Shown here one piece after another: positions 29,504 through 39,452 of a stretch of 64,000 nucleotides of DNA. Position 1 is the stretch's first letter, and every line of letters begins with the position of its first letter. The DNA is from Neostapfia colusana (Eukaryota; Streptophyta; Magnoliopsida; Poales; Poaceae). The translations under genes and the position numbers were made by a program. The notes beneath the pieces are model-generated. The model saw nothing but the letters and a program-made list of their open reading frames with translations. It had not been told where the DNA came from and did not search any database. The DNA is taken from positions 62,737,900-62,801,899 of the forward strand of contig JASWHV010000002.1 of assembly GCA_030760725.1 (NCBI GenBank), read 5' to 3'.

Positions 29504-29906
29504 CCGGGGGAGGGCGGTGGTTCTGTTGCGATCGAGTTTGAGTCGTTTGGGACCAGAATTCGGGCTGCGGGACGCGGAAATCCGGTCGGTTGCGATCGCG
29601 CGCGCGGGAGAGAGTCCGGGGTCGCGGGGTTAGGGATGACATGTGGGTCCCACCCGTCTGTGAGAGACAGCGCGGGCGCGCAGGGGCGGGCTGGCGCGGG
29701 GAAGCTGGGTCGGCTGGCGGGTTTCGGCCCACTGGCCGGTTTTTTTCCCGTTTCTCTTTTTCTTTTTCCATTTCTTTTCTGTTTTGAGTATAATTTGAAT
29801 TCCAGTTTGAATTTGAATTTTTGCAAAACATGCAACACGTCCAAAAATTTTTAAATTCCCCTCTGAACATGGTTTGGAGTTTTGAATCAAAATTTGGGGT
29901 GTTACA

Positions 29907-30182
29907 ACCTCTTTACAAATTTTTATTATTTTGAGAACTTCCTTTGAGTACCACTTAATTCCTGCATTAGAGTCTTGTTTGAAACCCAAATGCATAGCCA
30001 AGAAAACCATGGGTTGGAATTAAGATTGAAAACCTCGTTAGCCACAGCAATGCTAAAGATAGAGTAGGATTCGGAACAAGTCGAGTAGTTGGAACTACTC
30101 GCGAGAATAGGCTAGAGGCACATCACTCGGGTAGAGATAGCAAATGAAACACATGGCAAAAAAAATGAGACCGAGCGGAGAG
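29907..30182 (+). repeat. Duplicated gypsy-B LTR segment, copy 1 (276 bp)
   Basis: It is nearly identical to 39453-39728. It begins with the acctc target duplication after C1 and stops abruptly at ggagag, where 34 bp of family-C LTR end begin. Copy 2 continues into the rest of the B LTR, so copy 1 is the extra one. Confidence 0.92.
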
Positions 30183-30216
30183 TTTAGAGTTTTGAATCAA
30201 AATTTGGGGTGTTACA

Positions 30217-30254
30217 GCTCTACCCCCCTTAAAAGAAATCTCGTCCTCGAGATT
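30217..30254 (-). promoter_or_regulatory. C2 polypurine tract with adjacent hairpin
   Basis: The minus strand reads cttttaaggggggtagagc, then the LTR start tgtaacacc. Upstream lies the 7-bp inverted repeat aatctcg (30237-30243) and cgagatt (30248-30254) with a 4-base loop. Equivalents are at C3 46403-46440 (one arm has a change) and C4 53312-53349. Confidence 0.85.
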
Positions 30255-30261
30255 GGTGTTT

Positions 30262-31869
30262 CTAAGAAAACAATTCTGGAAATTGTGCCTTGAGCTCATC
30301 TTCCCGTTCCCAGGTAGCTTCCTCTTCTGAGTGATGCTTCCACTGCACCTTGCACATCCGGATTCTCTTGTTTCTGGTGAGGCGTTCCATCGTCTCCAAA
30401 ATCTTGTATGGTTGCTCGGCATAAGACAAATCTTCAGCTACATCCACTTCATTCATGGGTAACACCTCTTCAGGCGTCCTCAGGCATTTCTTGAGTTGTG
30501 ACACATGGAATACATCGTGCATGTCCGATAGATGAACCGGTAACTCTAGTTGGTACGCCACTTCGCCTTTTCTTTCCGAAACTTGAAAGGGTCCGATGTA
30601 TCGAGGTGAGAACTTCCCTTTCACCTTGAACCGACGAAGTCCTCTGATAGGGGACACCTTGAGATAAACATAGTCTCCCACGTTGAAAACGAGCTCTCTT
30701 CTTCGTACATCAGCATAACTCTTCTGGCGTGTTTGTGCTATCCTCAAGTTGTTGCGAATCTCCCTCACCTTTGCTTCGGCTTCTTGTAGCACTTCTGGAC
30801 CAAACACTTTACTTTCTCCTGTTTGGTTCCAAAATAGGGGAGTTCTGCACTTCCTTCCATACAAAGCTTCAAACGGTGACATCTTCATACTAGCTTGATA
30901 ACTGTTGTTATAGGAAAACTCCGCATACGGTAAGTTCTTGTCCCAACTCCTATTGTTTTTTAGTGCACATGCCCTTAACATATCTTCAAGGATCTGATTG
31001 GTTCTCTCCGTCTGCCTGTCAGTTTGGGGATGATAGGCAGAACTAAAGTTCAGATGGTTTCCCATGGTTTCATGCAACTTCTGCCAAAACCTCGAGGTGA
31101 ATTGTGTCCCTCGATCCGACACAATCTTCTTTGGCACTCCATGGTAACACACGATCCTTGACATGTACAATTCTGCCAATTTGGATCCGCTGTAGCTTTC
31201 TTTCACAGGGATGAAATGAGCTACCTTGGTTAGCCTCTCAATAATGACCCATATTGAATCATACCCGGATTGGGTCCTAGGTAATCCCACGACAAAATCC
31301 ATGCTGATTTCTTCCCACTTCCATTCAGGCACTTTGAGTGGTTGCAATAATCCCGCGGGTCGTTGATGTTCAGCTTTCACCAACTGACATGTGTCACATA
31401 GGGCAACATGTTCCGCGACATCTCGCTTCATGCCATACCACCAATACCTGCTCTTGAGATCCTGGTACATCTTCGTACTTCCAGGATGAATGGAATAGTC
31501 GGAATCGTGAGCCTCCTTCAAAATTAATTCCCGGATTTCCTTTACTTCTGGCACACAGATCCTTTTCCCGTGCCACACCGTTCCCTGTTCATCCTCTCTA
31601 AAACCAGGAGCTTTATTTTCCTTAATGAGCTGTCTGATCTCTTGTATCTTCTCATCATTCTTTTGGCCCTCGCGTATGTCTTGCTCGAGTGTGGAGTCCA
31701 CTTCCATAGCGATGGCTTCACCACTATTTACTAGACATAGATTGAGTCTTATAACCTCGTCCTTCAATTCTGCAGGCATGTCCTTCAAACTCAACTTATT
31801 GACCTGCACTTTCCGACTCAAAGCATCGGCCACGACGTTTGCTTTCCCGGGATGATAGTTGATGCCCAC
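30262..31869 (-). CDS. pol: C2 pol, 3' part: integrase and chromodomain-like tail
   Basis: This open segment of 535 residues is preceded in the same frame by a short piece (31936-32139) cut off by a stop near 31937. It holds the end of RNase H (HPGKANVVADALSR), the integrase zinc domain H121, H128, C158, C161, and the DDE core D191, D252, E288. The tail has KVQWKHHSEEEATWE, the chromodomain-type motif. Two substitutions stand out against C3: Asp to Glu at residue 211 and Gly to Arg at residue 285, three residues before the catalytic Glu. The second is a C-to-T change at a CpG on the plus strand. The gene is separated from RT by the upstream lesions, so it is not expected to be made as part of a polyprotein. 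Confidence 0.88.
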   Translation of the reverse strand: MGINYHPGKANVVADALSRKVQVNKLSLKDMPAELKDEVIRLNLCLVNSGEAIAMEVDSTLEQDIREGQKNDEKIQEIRQLIKENKAPGFREDEQGTVWHGKRICVPEVKEIRELILKEAHDSDYSIHPGSTKMYQDLKSRYWWYGMKRDVAEHVALCDTCQLVKAEHQRPAGLLQPLKVPEWKWEEISMDFVVGLPRTQSGYDSIWVIIERLTKVAHFIPVKESYSGSKLAELYMSRIVCYHGVPKKIVSDRGTQFTSRFWQKLHETMGNHLNFSSAYHPQTDRQTERTNQILEDMLRACALKNNRSWDKNLPYAEFSYNNSYQASMKMSPFEALYGRKCRTPLFWNQTGESKVFGPEVLQEAEAKVREIRNNLRIAQTRQKSYADVRRRELVFNVGDYVYLKVSPIRGLRRFKVKGKFSPRYIGPFQVSERKGEVAYQLELPVHLSDMHDVFHVSQLKKCLRTPEEVLPMNEVDVAEDLSYAEQPYKILETMERLTRNKRIRMCKVQWKHHSEEEATWEREDELKAQFPELFS

Positions 31870-32035
31870 ATCAAAGTCATTGATTAGCTCTAGCCATCTC
31901 CTTTGTCTGAGGTTGAGATCTGGCTCTGTGAATATTTACTTGAAACTCTTAAGATCCGTATATATCTCTGTCCTCTTCCCCATCAAATAGTGCCGCCAAA
32001 TTTTCAACGCGTGTACCACTGCAGCTAGTTCTAGG

Positions 32036-34099
32036 TCATGTGTAGGATAGTTCTTCTCGTGCTTCCAAAGCTGCCGGGATGCATAAGCCACGACATGTCC
32101 TTCTTGCATGAGAACACATCCCAACCCATTTCCAGGCATCGCAGTACACTGTGAAATTCTTCTGCATATCTGGCATAACCAGCACTGGGGCTGTTGTCAA
32201 TCTCTTCTTTAGCTCTTGAAAGCTCGTCTCGCACTGTGGCGTCCAGGTGAATGTGATTCCCTTCTCCAACAGTTTGGTGAGAGGTCTCGATATCTTGGAG
32301 AATCCCTCAATAAACCGTCGATAGTATCCAGCCAAGCCCAAAAAGCTTCGAACTTCCCCGACATTTTCAGGGGTTTTCCACTTCTGGATATCCTCGATTT
32401 TGGCGGGATCTACGGAGATTCCTCCCTCCGAGATTATATGTCCTAAAAAGGGAACTCTCTTCAGCCAAAACTCACACTTGCTCAACTTGGCATATAGTTG
32501 GTGTTCTCTCAGCCTCTGTAACACCAACCTTAGATGTTTCTCATGTTCTTCTTCATTTTTGGAGAAGACGAGAATATCATCTATGAAAACCACCACAAAT
32601 TTGTCCAGATATTCCATGAATACCTTGTTCATGAGGTACATGAAATATGCCGGGGCATTGGTTAGCCCAAAAGGCATGACAGTGTATTCATACAGTCCGT
32701 ACCGAGATACGAAAGCTGTCTTGGGAATATCAGATTGTCTTATCTTGAGTTGGTGGTATCCCGACCTGAGATCAATTTTCGAGAACACACAAGCTCCTCT
32801 CAACTGATCAAACAAGTCTTCAATGCGAGGCAATGGGTACTTGTTCTTGATGGTTACCTCATTCAAGGCACGGTAATCCACGCATAACCTTTGGGTTCCG
32901 TCTTTCTTAGGCACAAATATCACCGGAGCTCCCCATGGTGAGGAACTAGGGCGAATATACCCCTTCTCCGTCAATTCTCTCAAATGATCCTTGAGCTCTT
33001 CTAGCTGCTTGGAGTCCATTCGATAAGGTCTCTTGTATATCGGGGCTGTTCCCGGTACTAGCTCAATTGCGAATTCCACGTCACGGTCGGGAGGCATACC
33101 TGGCAACTCCTCCGGAAAAACATCTGGATATTCCCTGATAGTCCTGATTTCCTCAACTTTCACCTCCACTTGATTTAATTTAATGTCCCTCCTAGGCTCG
33201 TGTATTGTTATGAACTTTACTCTGGTGCCACTGGGGTGAGTTAGTTCCACCGTTCTGGTTGAACAATGGATGATTCCTTTATGTTTGGTCAACCAATCCA
33301 TACCCAAAATAATATCTATCCCTTGTGAATCTATCACTATGAGGTTAGCAGTAAATACTACCCCATTAATGTCTAGGCTCACTTTGGGACACACTTGTCT
33401 TGTCCTTATTTCTCCACCTGGAGAGTTTACGGCTAGCATATGGTTCATTTTTGTGGTTGCTAGGTCATGCTTCTTAACAAACCCTTGAGCAATGAACGAG
33501 TGGGTAGCACCAGAATCAAACAGCAGAGTTGCAAGGTGTAAATTGGCAGGAAACTTACCAACTACCACGTCGGGTGCCTCTTGTGCTTCCTCCATAGTGA
33601 CATGGTTCACCCGTCCTCTCAATACATTCTGCTGTTGTGGCGGCGCAGGCTTCTTCTTTGGGCATTTATGGGCGTAGTGCCCCACTTCACCACAGCTGAA
33701 ACATTGCACCCCAATTATAGATGCTGGGCCCTTGTTGTCTTGGGGTTGGTTTGAGGGTCCTTGCACTGCTGGTCGAGGTGGATATGCGGGGCGAGGCTGC
33801 TGCACAAACTGACGTGGCGGCTGTGCTGGTGCCGCGGGAGGCCTGTAGTTTGGGTTGTACCCTCTTGGTGCTGAATAGGGTACCGCAGCACGGCTTGTCT
33901 GCCCCGTAGGTTGCTGCATCATACGTGGGCGGGTGTTGCTCCCTGAGGCCTGATGTGACCACCCCGCCTTCCTCTTATTCTCATTTTCCAGGGCCTTTAG
34001 CTTCCTTTCCACCACAAATGCTCTGTCCACCATCTTTTGAAAGCTTTCATACTCATTGGAGGACATTGCACACTGCATCTCTGCGGTAAGTCCTTCCAC
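32036..34099 (-). CDS. pol: C2 gag C-terminus, protease, RT and start of RNase H
   Basis: It continues the gag frame after the TGA at 34136. In order it holds the end of the gag domain, a Pro/Gln/Arg-rich linker, a zinc knuckle (CFSCGEVGHYAHKC), protease with LLFDSGATHSF, and RT with the SKIDLRSGYH and VFIDDILVFS boxes. RNase H begins at VYCDA and then goes out of frame: two bases are missing near 32135 compared with C4, so the last residues are nonsense. The same deletion is present in C3. The Met at 34099 is only the first after the stop, not the true start. Confidence 0.9.
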   Translation of the reverse strand: MEGLTAEMQCAMSSNEYESFQKMVDRAFVVERKLKALENENKRKAGWSHQASGSNTRPRMMQQPTGQTSRAAVPYSAPRGYNPNYRPPAAPAQPPRQFVQQPRPAYPPRPAVQGPSNQPQDNKGPASIIGVQCFSCGEVGHYAHKCPKKKPAPPQQQNVLRGRVNHVTMEEAQEAPDVVVGKFPANLHLATLLFDSGATHSFIAQGFVKKHDLATTKMNHMLAVNSPGGEIRTRQVCPKVSLDINGVVFTANLIVIDSQGIDIILGMDWLTKHKGIIHCSTRTVELTHPSGTRVKFITIHEPRRDIKLNQVEVKVEEIRTIREYPDVFPEELPGMPPDRDVEFAIELVPGTAPIYKRPYRMDSKQLEELKDHLRELTEKGYIRPSSSPWGAPVIFVPKKDGTQRLCVDYRALNEVTIKNKYPLPRIEDLFDQLRGACVFSKIDLRSGYHQLKIRQSDIPKTAFVSRYGLYEYTVMPFGLTNAPAYFMYLMNKVFMEYLDKFVVVFIDDILVFSKNEEEHEKHLRLVLQRLREHQLYAKLSKCEFWLKRVPFLGHIISEGGISVDPAKIEDIQKWKTPENVGEVRSFLGLAGYYRRFIEGFSKISRPLTKLLEKGITFTWTPQCETSFQELKKRLTTAPVLVMPDMQKNFTVYCDAWKWVGMCSHARRTCRGLCIPAALEAREELSYT

Positions 34100-34135
34100 G
34101 AAACAATCTTGTTTCTGCTCATCAGTCTCTATGTC

Positions 34136-34729
34136 TCATGGAGCATAACGGGATAGTTGAGTAAATTTAGTGAGGTATTCCCTCACAGTCATGTTTCCCT
34201 GCTGCAGTCCGAAAAATTCCTTCCTCTTGTTTTTGAGTTCACCCCTTGGGATGTAATGGTTGCGGAAGCTACGCTTGAACTCTTCCCAAGTGATGTTCTC
34301 AGGGTCATGATGGGCGGCCACGTAGGCGGTCCACCAATCAGCAGCAGGTCCATGCAATTGATGAGAGGCAAATAGCACCCTCTCATACCCTTGGCATTGT
34401 ATTATCCTCATCTTACTTTCAATGGTCTTCAGCCAATCATCTGCCTCCAGAGGTTCAGCAGCACTTGCAAACTTTGGAGGTTGAGTTCCTAGAAACTCAC
34501 TCAACCTTGGTTGGCGTGGTGCAGCTTGTGGAGGTGGAACTTGATGCAAGTTGGCCACCACTTGAGTCAAGTTCTGGATAAGCTGATTTTGATTCTCCAG
34601 CATTTGGTGGAGAGGATCAACTTCTTCACGGCGACCACCCCGGTCCTGGCCTCCAGAAAGATGAGGGTTGCATGCCTCATCATTGTTGTTGGCGGGGTTG
34701 GCAGCACGTCCTTTTCCTCTTCCGGCCAT
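34136..34729 (-). CDS. gag: C2 gag, N-terminal part, ended by a nonsense codon
   Basis: It starts at MAGRGKGRAA, conserved in C2, C3 and C4. The 197 residues include a Gln/Asn helix-prone segment (LHQMLENQNQLIQNL) and the retrotransposon-gag domain (DDWLKTIESKMRII, DWWTAYVAAHH, TWEEFKRSFRNHYIP). The frame ends at TGA 34136-34138, where C4 has an Arg codon; the change is CGA to TGA, a CpG transition. The same frame continues at 34099 downward. The preceding 300 bp to the pre-gag ORF are noncoding. Confidence 0.9.
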   Translation of the reverse strand: MAGRGKGRAANPANNNDEACNPHLSGGQDRGGRREEVDPLHQMLENQNQLIQNLTQVVANLHQVPPPQAAPRQPRLSEFLGTQPPKFASAAEPLEADDWLKTIESKMRIIQCQGYERVLFASHQLHGPAADWWTAYVAAHHDPENITWEEFKRSFRNHYIPRGELKNKRKEFFGLQQGNMTVREYLTKFTQLSRYAP

Positions 34730-35029
34730 CTGGCAGAATCAATCAAATGTTAATTTGATACCATTTAGTATCATCTTACTACTTTCATTTGTTGGTACTT
34801 TGAGGTGTTGAGGCTTTGTTAAAATTTTACGAGGGTTTATATCTCACACCAAATAAATGCACTATTGTTTCCTGTGGGTTCACACCAAAGCAAAACAATC
34901 TGGAGACGAGGCTGTGGACAATTGCTCATGGCTTCCACAACTCACGTCACACACCAAGCATTATCACACCATTAACTACGTAATGACTCGACTATTCGAC
35001 CTCTTGCTAGCTAGGGGAAAGACTCTACA

Positions 35030-35809
35030 CTACTCGTCCTCTTGAGCTGGCTCCTCGGGATCTTCCTCCTCATTTCGGCTACCTTCTGACTCTGCTTTGG
35101 GTGGGGAGGCTGCTGGTGGAGAAGTGCGACGACGCCTGATTGCTCGGCGATCCGAGGAGTCAGGAGTCCATGTATCATTCACGGTGACACACAGTTCATT
35201 CCCATCTCCTCTTTCTCTCGCCTTTAAGCAAGCTCGCAGCAACGCCTCCGTTTCCTTCAGTGTGTCTCGGACATCCTGAACCTCTTGTTGACACTCCTGC
35301 AATCGAGTGCTGAGCATAGCAGCATCCTCCAAGCACAAGTCCATGTGCTCATGGGAAGTCCCTTGCTGCACCGGTGGGTACTTGTACTCCGTGGTGCCAC
35401 TCTCACGTTGGAGGACATACATGTACTCAGTTTTGTCCAAGTGGCGACGATAGATGTGACTCTGGCAGGTGATGGCCTCCCAGGTGACATCTTTCTCCGC
35501 GTCAACTTGTATTGCTCGACAAGCTGGAGAGTGGTGAATCTTAAGCAGTTGATCCTCGTGTATAATCCTCATCTCCGAACTCCATTCTTCCCTCTTCTCA
35601 CGGATGGTCCTGGTGGAGTTATAGTGGATGATTAGCTTGCCCGTATTGCCGGCGGCTTCGAGCATACGTCGAAGACGGCGCAACAAATCTCCTACTGCCA
35701 ATCCGTAGGAAAGGTACGTCACTGGGCGACTCTCCTCTCTTTCGGCAAGGGCAACTACGGGAACTCTCCCTCCTGTGGACTTACGAGCGGTGCGAATCAT
35801 GCGAACCAT
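35030..35809 (-). CDS. C2 pre-gag ORF, 259 aa, intact
   Basis: An open frame between PBS and gag. It differs from the C4 copy (58125-58904) at about 7 of 259 residues and has no stop, although pol is broken in both. N-terminal residues 1-150 look globular and basic, with Trp and Tyr. Residues about 155-200 are a predicted coiled coil (CLEDAAMLSTRLQECQQEV). Residues 221-228 are Arg-rich (DRRAIRRRR). The tail is acidic and ends AQEDE. The layout (globular, coiled coil, acidic end) parallels the gypsy-A pre-gag ORF without obvious residue identity. I cannot assign a function; a particle-assembly or accessory role is a guess. Confidence 0.75.
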   Translation of the reverse strand: MVRMIRTARKSTGGRVPVVALAEREESRPVTYLSYGLAVGDLLRRLRRMLEAAGNTGKLIIHYNSTRTIREKREEWSSEMRIIHEDQLLKIHHSPACRAIQVDAEKDVTWEAITCQSHIYRRHLDKTEYMYVLQRESGTTEYKYPPVQQGTSHEHMDLCLEDAAMLSTRLQECQQEVQDVRDTLKETEALLRACLKARERGDGNELCVTVNDTWTPDSSDRRAIRRRRTSPPAASPPKAESEGSRNEEEDPEEPAQEDE

Positions 35810-36010
35810 CTAAAAACAAAAGAATTTAAAATTAGGATAGATAAATTCTCAAACAAAAACCCTGTTTTGAATGAAAGTTGGGGTAAGATGAAGAAAATGA
35901 CTCCTTTAATAACACTTTTCCACCCACACCTTGGAAAAATAGTTTTTAAGAAAATAGGGCCCTTAAATACGTCCATTTCTACCTAGGTCCACGTTCCTAC
36001 GGGCAACCTT

Positions 36011-36023
36011 GGCTCTGATACCA
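36011..36023 (-). promoter_or_regulatory. C2 primer-binding site (initiator Met tRNA)
   Basis: The minus strand reads TGGTATCAGAGCC, 4 bases from the LTR edge at 36028. It is the same primer as in gypsy-A and B, with a 4-base rather than 3-base gap. Confidence 0.9.
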
Positions 36024-36027
36024 CCTC

Positions 36028-39000
36028 TGTCACACCCGGTTTTTCCGAAGAACAACCAAGTGAATATCACATGTATGCCAGGATCATTTTCTCATACATG
36101 TGATGACAAATAGTGAAGCATCATTTATTACAAGCCAGGTGTCGAATATAAATAAGTCTTACATTGCAAATGTCTAAATGGACACTAATGCTTCATCACA
36201 AGTAAATAAACTAGCAGCGGAATATTATTCTTTTAGGGCTCCATCACAGGCGTTGCCCAGGGGTCTTCATGAACCTAAAAACCTTCCTCGGGTCCAAAAT
36301 CTTGGTCATTATACACCACCTCATTATCTTGACCTGAGCAGCAATATAAACCAACAAATATGCAAGGTTGAGTACCAATGGTACTCAGCAAGTGTGGGAA
36401 AATTATATCATGCATGGCTAGAACAAGGAGAGGTTGAACTCATGGTTAAAGCACTACGCAATTAATACCTATCACCTTAGCTTATTAAGCACCTACATTA
36501 CTACACAGGTGAAATGGTCTCAAACTCCCATCCCATCATCATAATCCAATAACCATAACATCATTTCCAATGTTAAGCTCCCCGCTTAACTTCCAAAACC
36601 ATCAATCCTCTAATCATGAATAAGTCCAGGCCGCTCTTAACCGTGAGCACGGCTGTCAAGACAGTTTTGACTCTGCAGAGTTTGTACCACTGTACCCACA
36701 AGTAGTGATTTCATCCCCCGTTGTCGGGTGGACTAAAAGAACCTCCATTATGCCAGTGGCTACGATCCACATTCACACTTCCCAGGTGTGCGGCCAGGAG
36801 ATCACTACGAAGCCTTTACAAAGGGATTCCCGACGAGCGTGGGCCCACTGAGGTTTCACCCCTAACAGCATACAAGAGGCTCCAACCCCGCTGCAGTGGC
36901 CCCCTCTTGAGCCTTGCGGTTCATATGGTAGTCCAGCTGACACCTACTCCCCGCACCATCCAACACACCCATACTACGCCGGGGATACACCTAATTAATT
37001 GGCCAAGCTGCCCCATCTCAGCATGTGGTTGGCACTGTAAAGCCGGGTTACATGCTCCATGAACCGGTCCTTAGGATCCAGGCAAGTACTAAACACAAAC
37101 CCAAGTCTCGTGCACCCAGCACACAACCAAAACATCCAACTTGCCTTGATCCCTACCTCTACATAACTCACAATGTCTCATTCAAGAGTATGGTAATATA
37201 AACTGATGATCTCATATCCCAAATATCCCATTCTAAGCATGGCTAAGCATATGCATGTGTATAAATGACATGACAAAATAAATCCCAACCCAAGCTTCAA
37301 GGAAACAAGGTAATGCAATTCTAGGGAAACTTCCTAGCATGGGTTTCATATTTAACTTGACAATGCAAATAATTCTATCTACACATCCTAGCATAGGATC
37401 AAAGTGGTCAAGGACACTTGCCTCCTTCTTGCTGCTCTTGAAATGGGTAGTCCTGATCTTGGAAAGGAATAACTTGCTCTTGAACAGGTTCTACTTCATA
37501 CCATCACACATAGCAAAAGAAAAACAACAATCATAAGACATAGTTCACACTTCTACTTCATACAAACCACACATTCATATTTATGAAATTCATTCACCAT
37601 TATATATGTTGTGGTTACTTTGTGTGTTGATCTGTGGCTTGCATACACTCTTATTTATATGTGTATGATTCCTACTTTGGTGTTCATATTTATACTTACA
37701 TACTATATATATATATATGTGTGTGTGTTTCAGTTTTAAATAAATTCCTTACATTAAACTACCAAGTATGTATGAAAAGTATTTTTCTTCTCCATATGTG
37801 CCTTCACAATTTCTATCAACCCTAAACTGAACTCTTTGGATTTTAAAAACTCCATTTATCATTTACTAGTTGCTATATTTTCAGATTTATATTCCTATGC
37901 ATAATTGTGTATTTTATTATGAAACTAGTAATACACATCATCTAAACAGTATAGGTTTTGGTCCTAAATAATTTAATAACATATTTTGACCTTGGCCTCT
38001 GATGTAAACTATTTCATAATTATTTTCCCTATTTTTTTCTATAGCTATTCTTTACTTAAAAATGTGTCCCTATACTAAATAATGTGATTAATTAAATAAA
38101 ACAGATTCATTTCAGCCCAAAATATATTTTTATCTCACTCCAAAGTTTCCTAAGTACTGAGAAAGTTTTTAATTAATTTTGACAATTATGTTTGTCCCAC
38201 TTTTTAATTTTTAAACACTAGTTACATATTCAATTTTCTAAATTAAATACTAAACAAGGCTAAAATAATGAACTCACCCCATTACAGGGTCTATAATATT
38301 ATTTTCATAATTTCCAGGGGTCTAGCTACACTTATCAGAGGTGTTTTTCCTAATTTTTATTAAGTCCAGGGGCTAAAACTGATTTTTAAATGAATTTACA
38401 TGATTTTCTGGAGTTCCAGGGGCTAGATCTGAAGTTTCCGGGGCTAGCTCTCAATTCCAGAGAACCCCAGGGGGTAGCACGTAAGAATTCCAGTCTTTAT
38501 AACGCGGGGCTGACGTGGACCGTCCGATTTTAAACCGACGGCTGAGATTATAACATCGAACCGGTACGCGGGGTTTTAAAGTCTACCGTGCGATTTAAAA
38601 TAAACGGCGCACAAGCGGCCACATCGCTCTGATCGAGCGCGGGCGGCGCTGCCGGCGGCGCACGGCGGCGGGAAGCGGCAATCTCGCCGGAAAGTTTCGG
38701 ATCCTCGAGAATTCTGCCTAGAACTGTGATCTTATGGCCTAGATCGGTAGAGGGGAGGTCAGGGATCTCACCTCGGGGGTTTTCTCGAGCTCGGGGGTCC
38801 TGGAAAGTGCTCGGCGGCGAGGCCTGAGGCAAAACCACGGCGAAGCTCGTCGGCGCTGGATTTACACCGTAAGTCTTCGGGTTTTCTGCACTTGCAAAGT
38901 TCCCCGGAGGCGGTGGATCAAGACCAGCGAGTTAGATCAGAGTTTCCGAGCTTAGATCGGCCAGAATTCACCGGCGAAGTCTCGGTGCTCACCGGAGTAA

Positions 39001-39452
39001 AAATCGGCGATCGCGTGGGAAAAACCGATCGGGGCTGGGGTTTTTATAGCCGGGGGAGGGCGGTGGGTCTGTTGCGATCGAGTTTGAGTCGTTTGGGACC
39101 AGAATTCGGGCTGCGGGACGCGGAAATCCGGTAGGTTGCGATCGCGCGCGCGGGAGAGAGTCTGGGGTCGCGGGGTTAGGGATGACATGTGGGTCCCACC
39201 CGTCTGTGAGAGACAGTGCGGGCGCGCGGGGGCGGGCTGGCGCGGGGAAGCTGGGCCGGCTGGCGGGTTTCAGCCCACTGGCCGGTTTTTTTCCCGTTTC
39301 TCTTTTTCTTTTTCCATTTCTTTTCTGTTTTGAGTATAATTTGAATTCCAGTTTGAATTTGAATTTTTGCAAAACATGCAACACGTCCAAAAATTTTTAA
39401 ATTCCCCTCTGAACATGGTTTGGAGTTTTGAATCAAAATTTGGGGTGTTACA
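36028..39452 (-). repeat. C2 5' LTR (3425 bp)
   Basis: TG...CA ends, with the PBS on one side and the target duplication acctc on the other. It is almost identical to C1 apart from the microsatellite (37704-37729 is much shorter than in C1). A minus-strand TATA is at 39041-39049. The ORFs at 36178-36465 and 36721-37062 repeat those of C1 and are antisense. No gene is supported. Confidence 0.93.

Larger units (their letters stand above)
26442..29906 (-). repeat. C1: solo LTR of gypsy family C (3465 bp)
   Basis: It starts tgtcacacccgg and ends ...ggggtgttaca. It is flanked by the 5-bp duplication acctc (26437-26441 and 29907-29911) with no internal sequence, the signature of LTR-LTR recombination. 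It shares private variants with the C2 LTR (for example catgtgtataaatg, where C3/C4 read catgtaaataaatg), so both probably derive from one insertion. ORFs on the plus strand (26592-26879, 27135-27476) are antisense to the element and recur only because the LTRs are similar. No gene is supported. Confidence 0.92.
30183..39452 (-). mobile_element. C2: family-C Ty3/gypsy element lacking nearly all of its 3' LTR
   Basis: On the minus strand: 5' LTR 36028-39452, PBS, pre-gag ORF, gag, protease, RT, RNase H, integrase, chromodomain-like tail, PPT, and only the last 34 bp of 3' LTR (30183-30216). The right side is followed by acctc (39453-39457), the same target duplication that flanks C1. Lesions are a TGA in gag (34136-34138), a 2-base deletion in RNase H near 32135 and a stop near 31937. 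The clade is the same chromovirus type as gypsy-A, but a separate family with unrelated LTRs. Confidence 0.92.
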
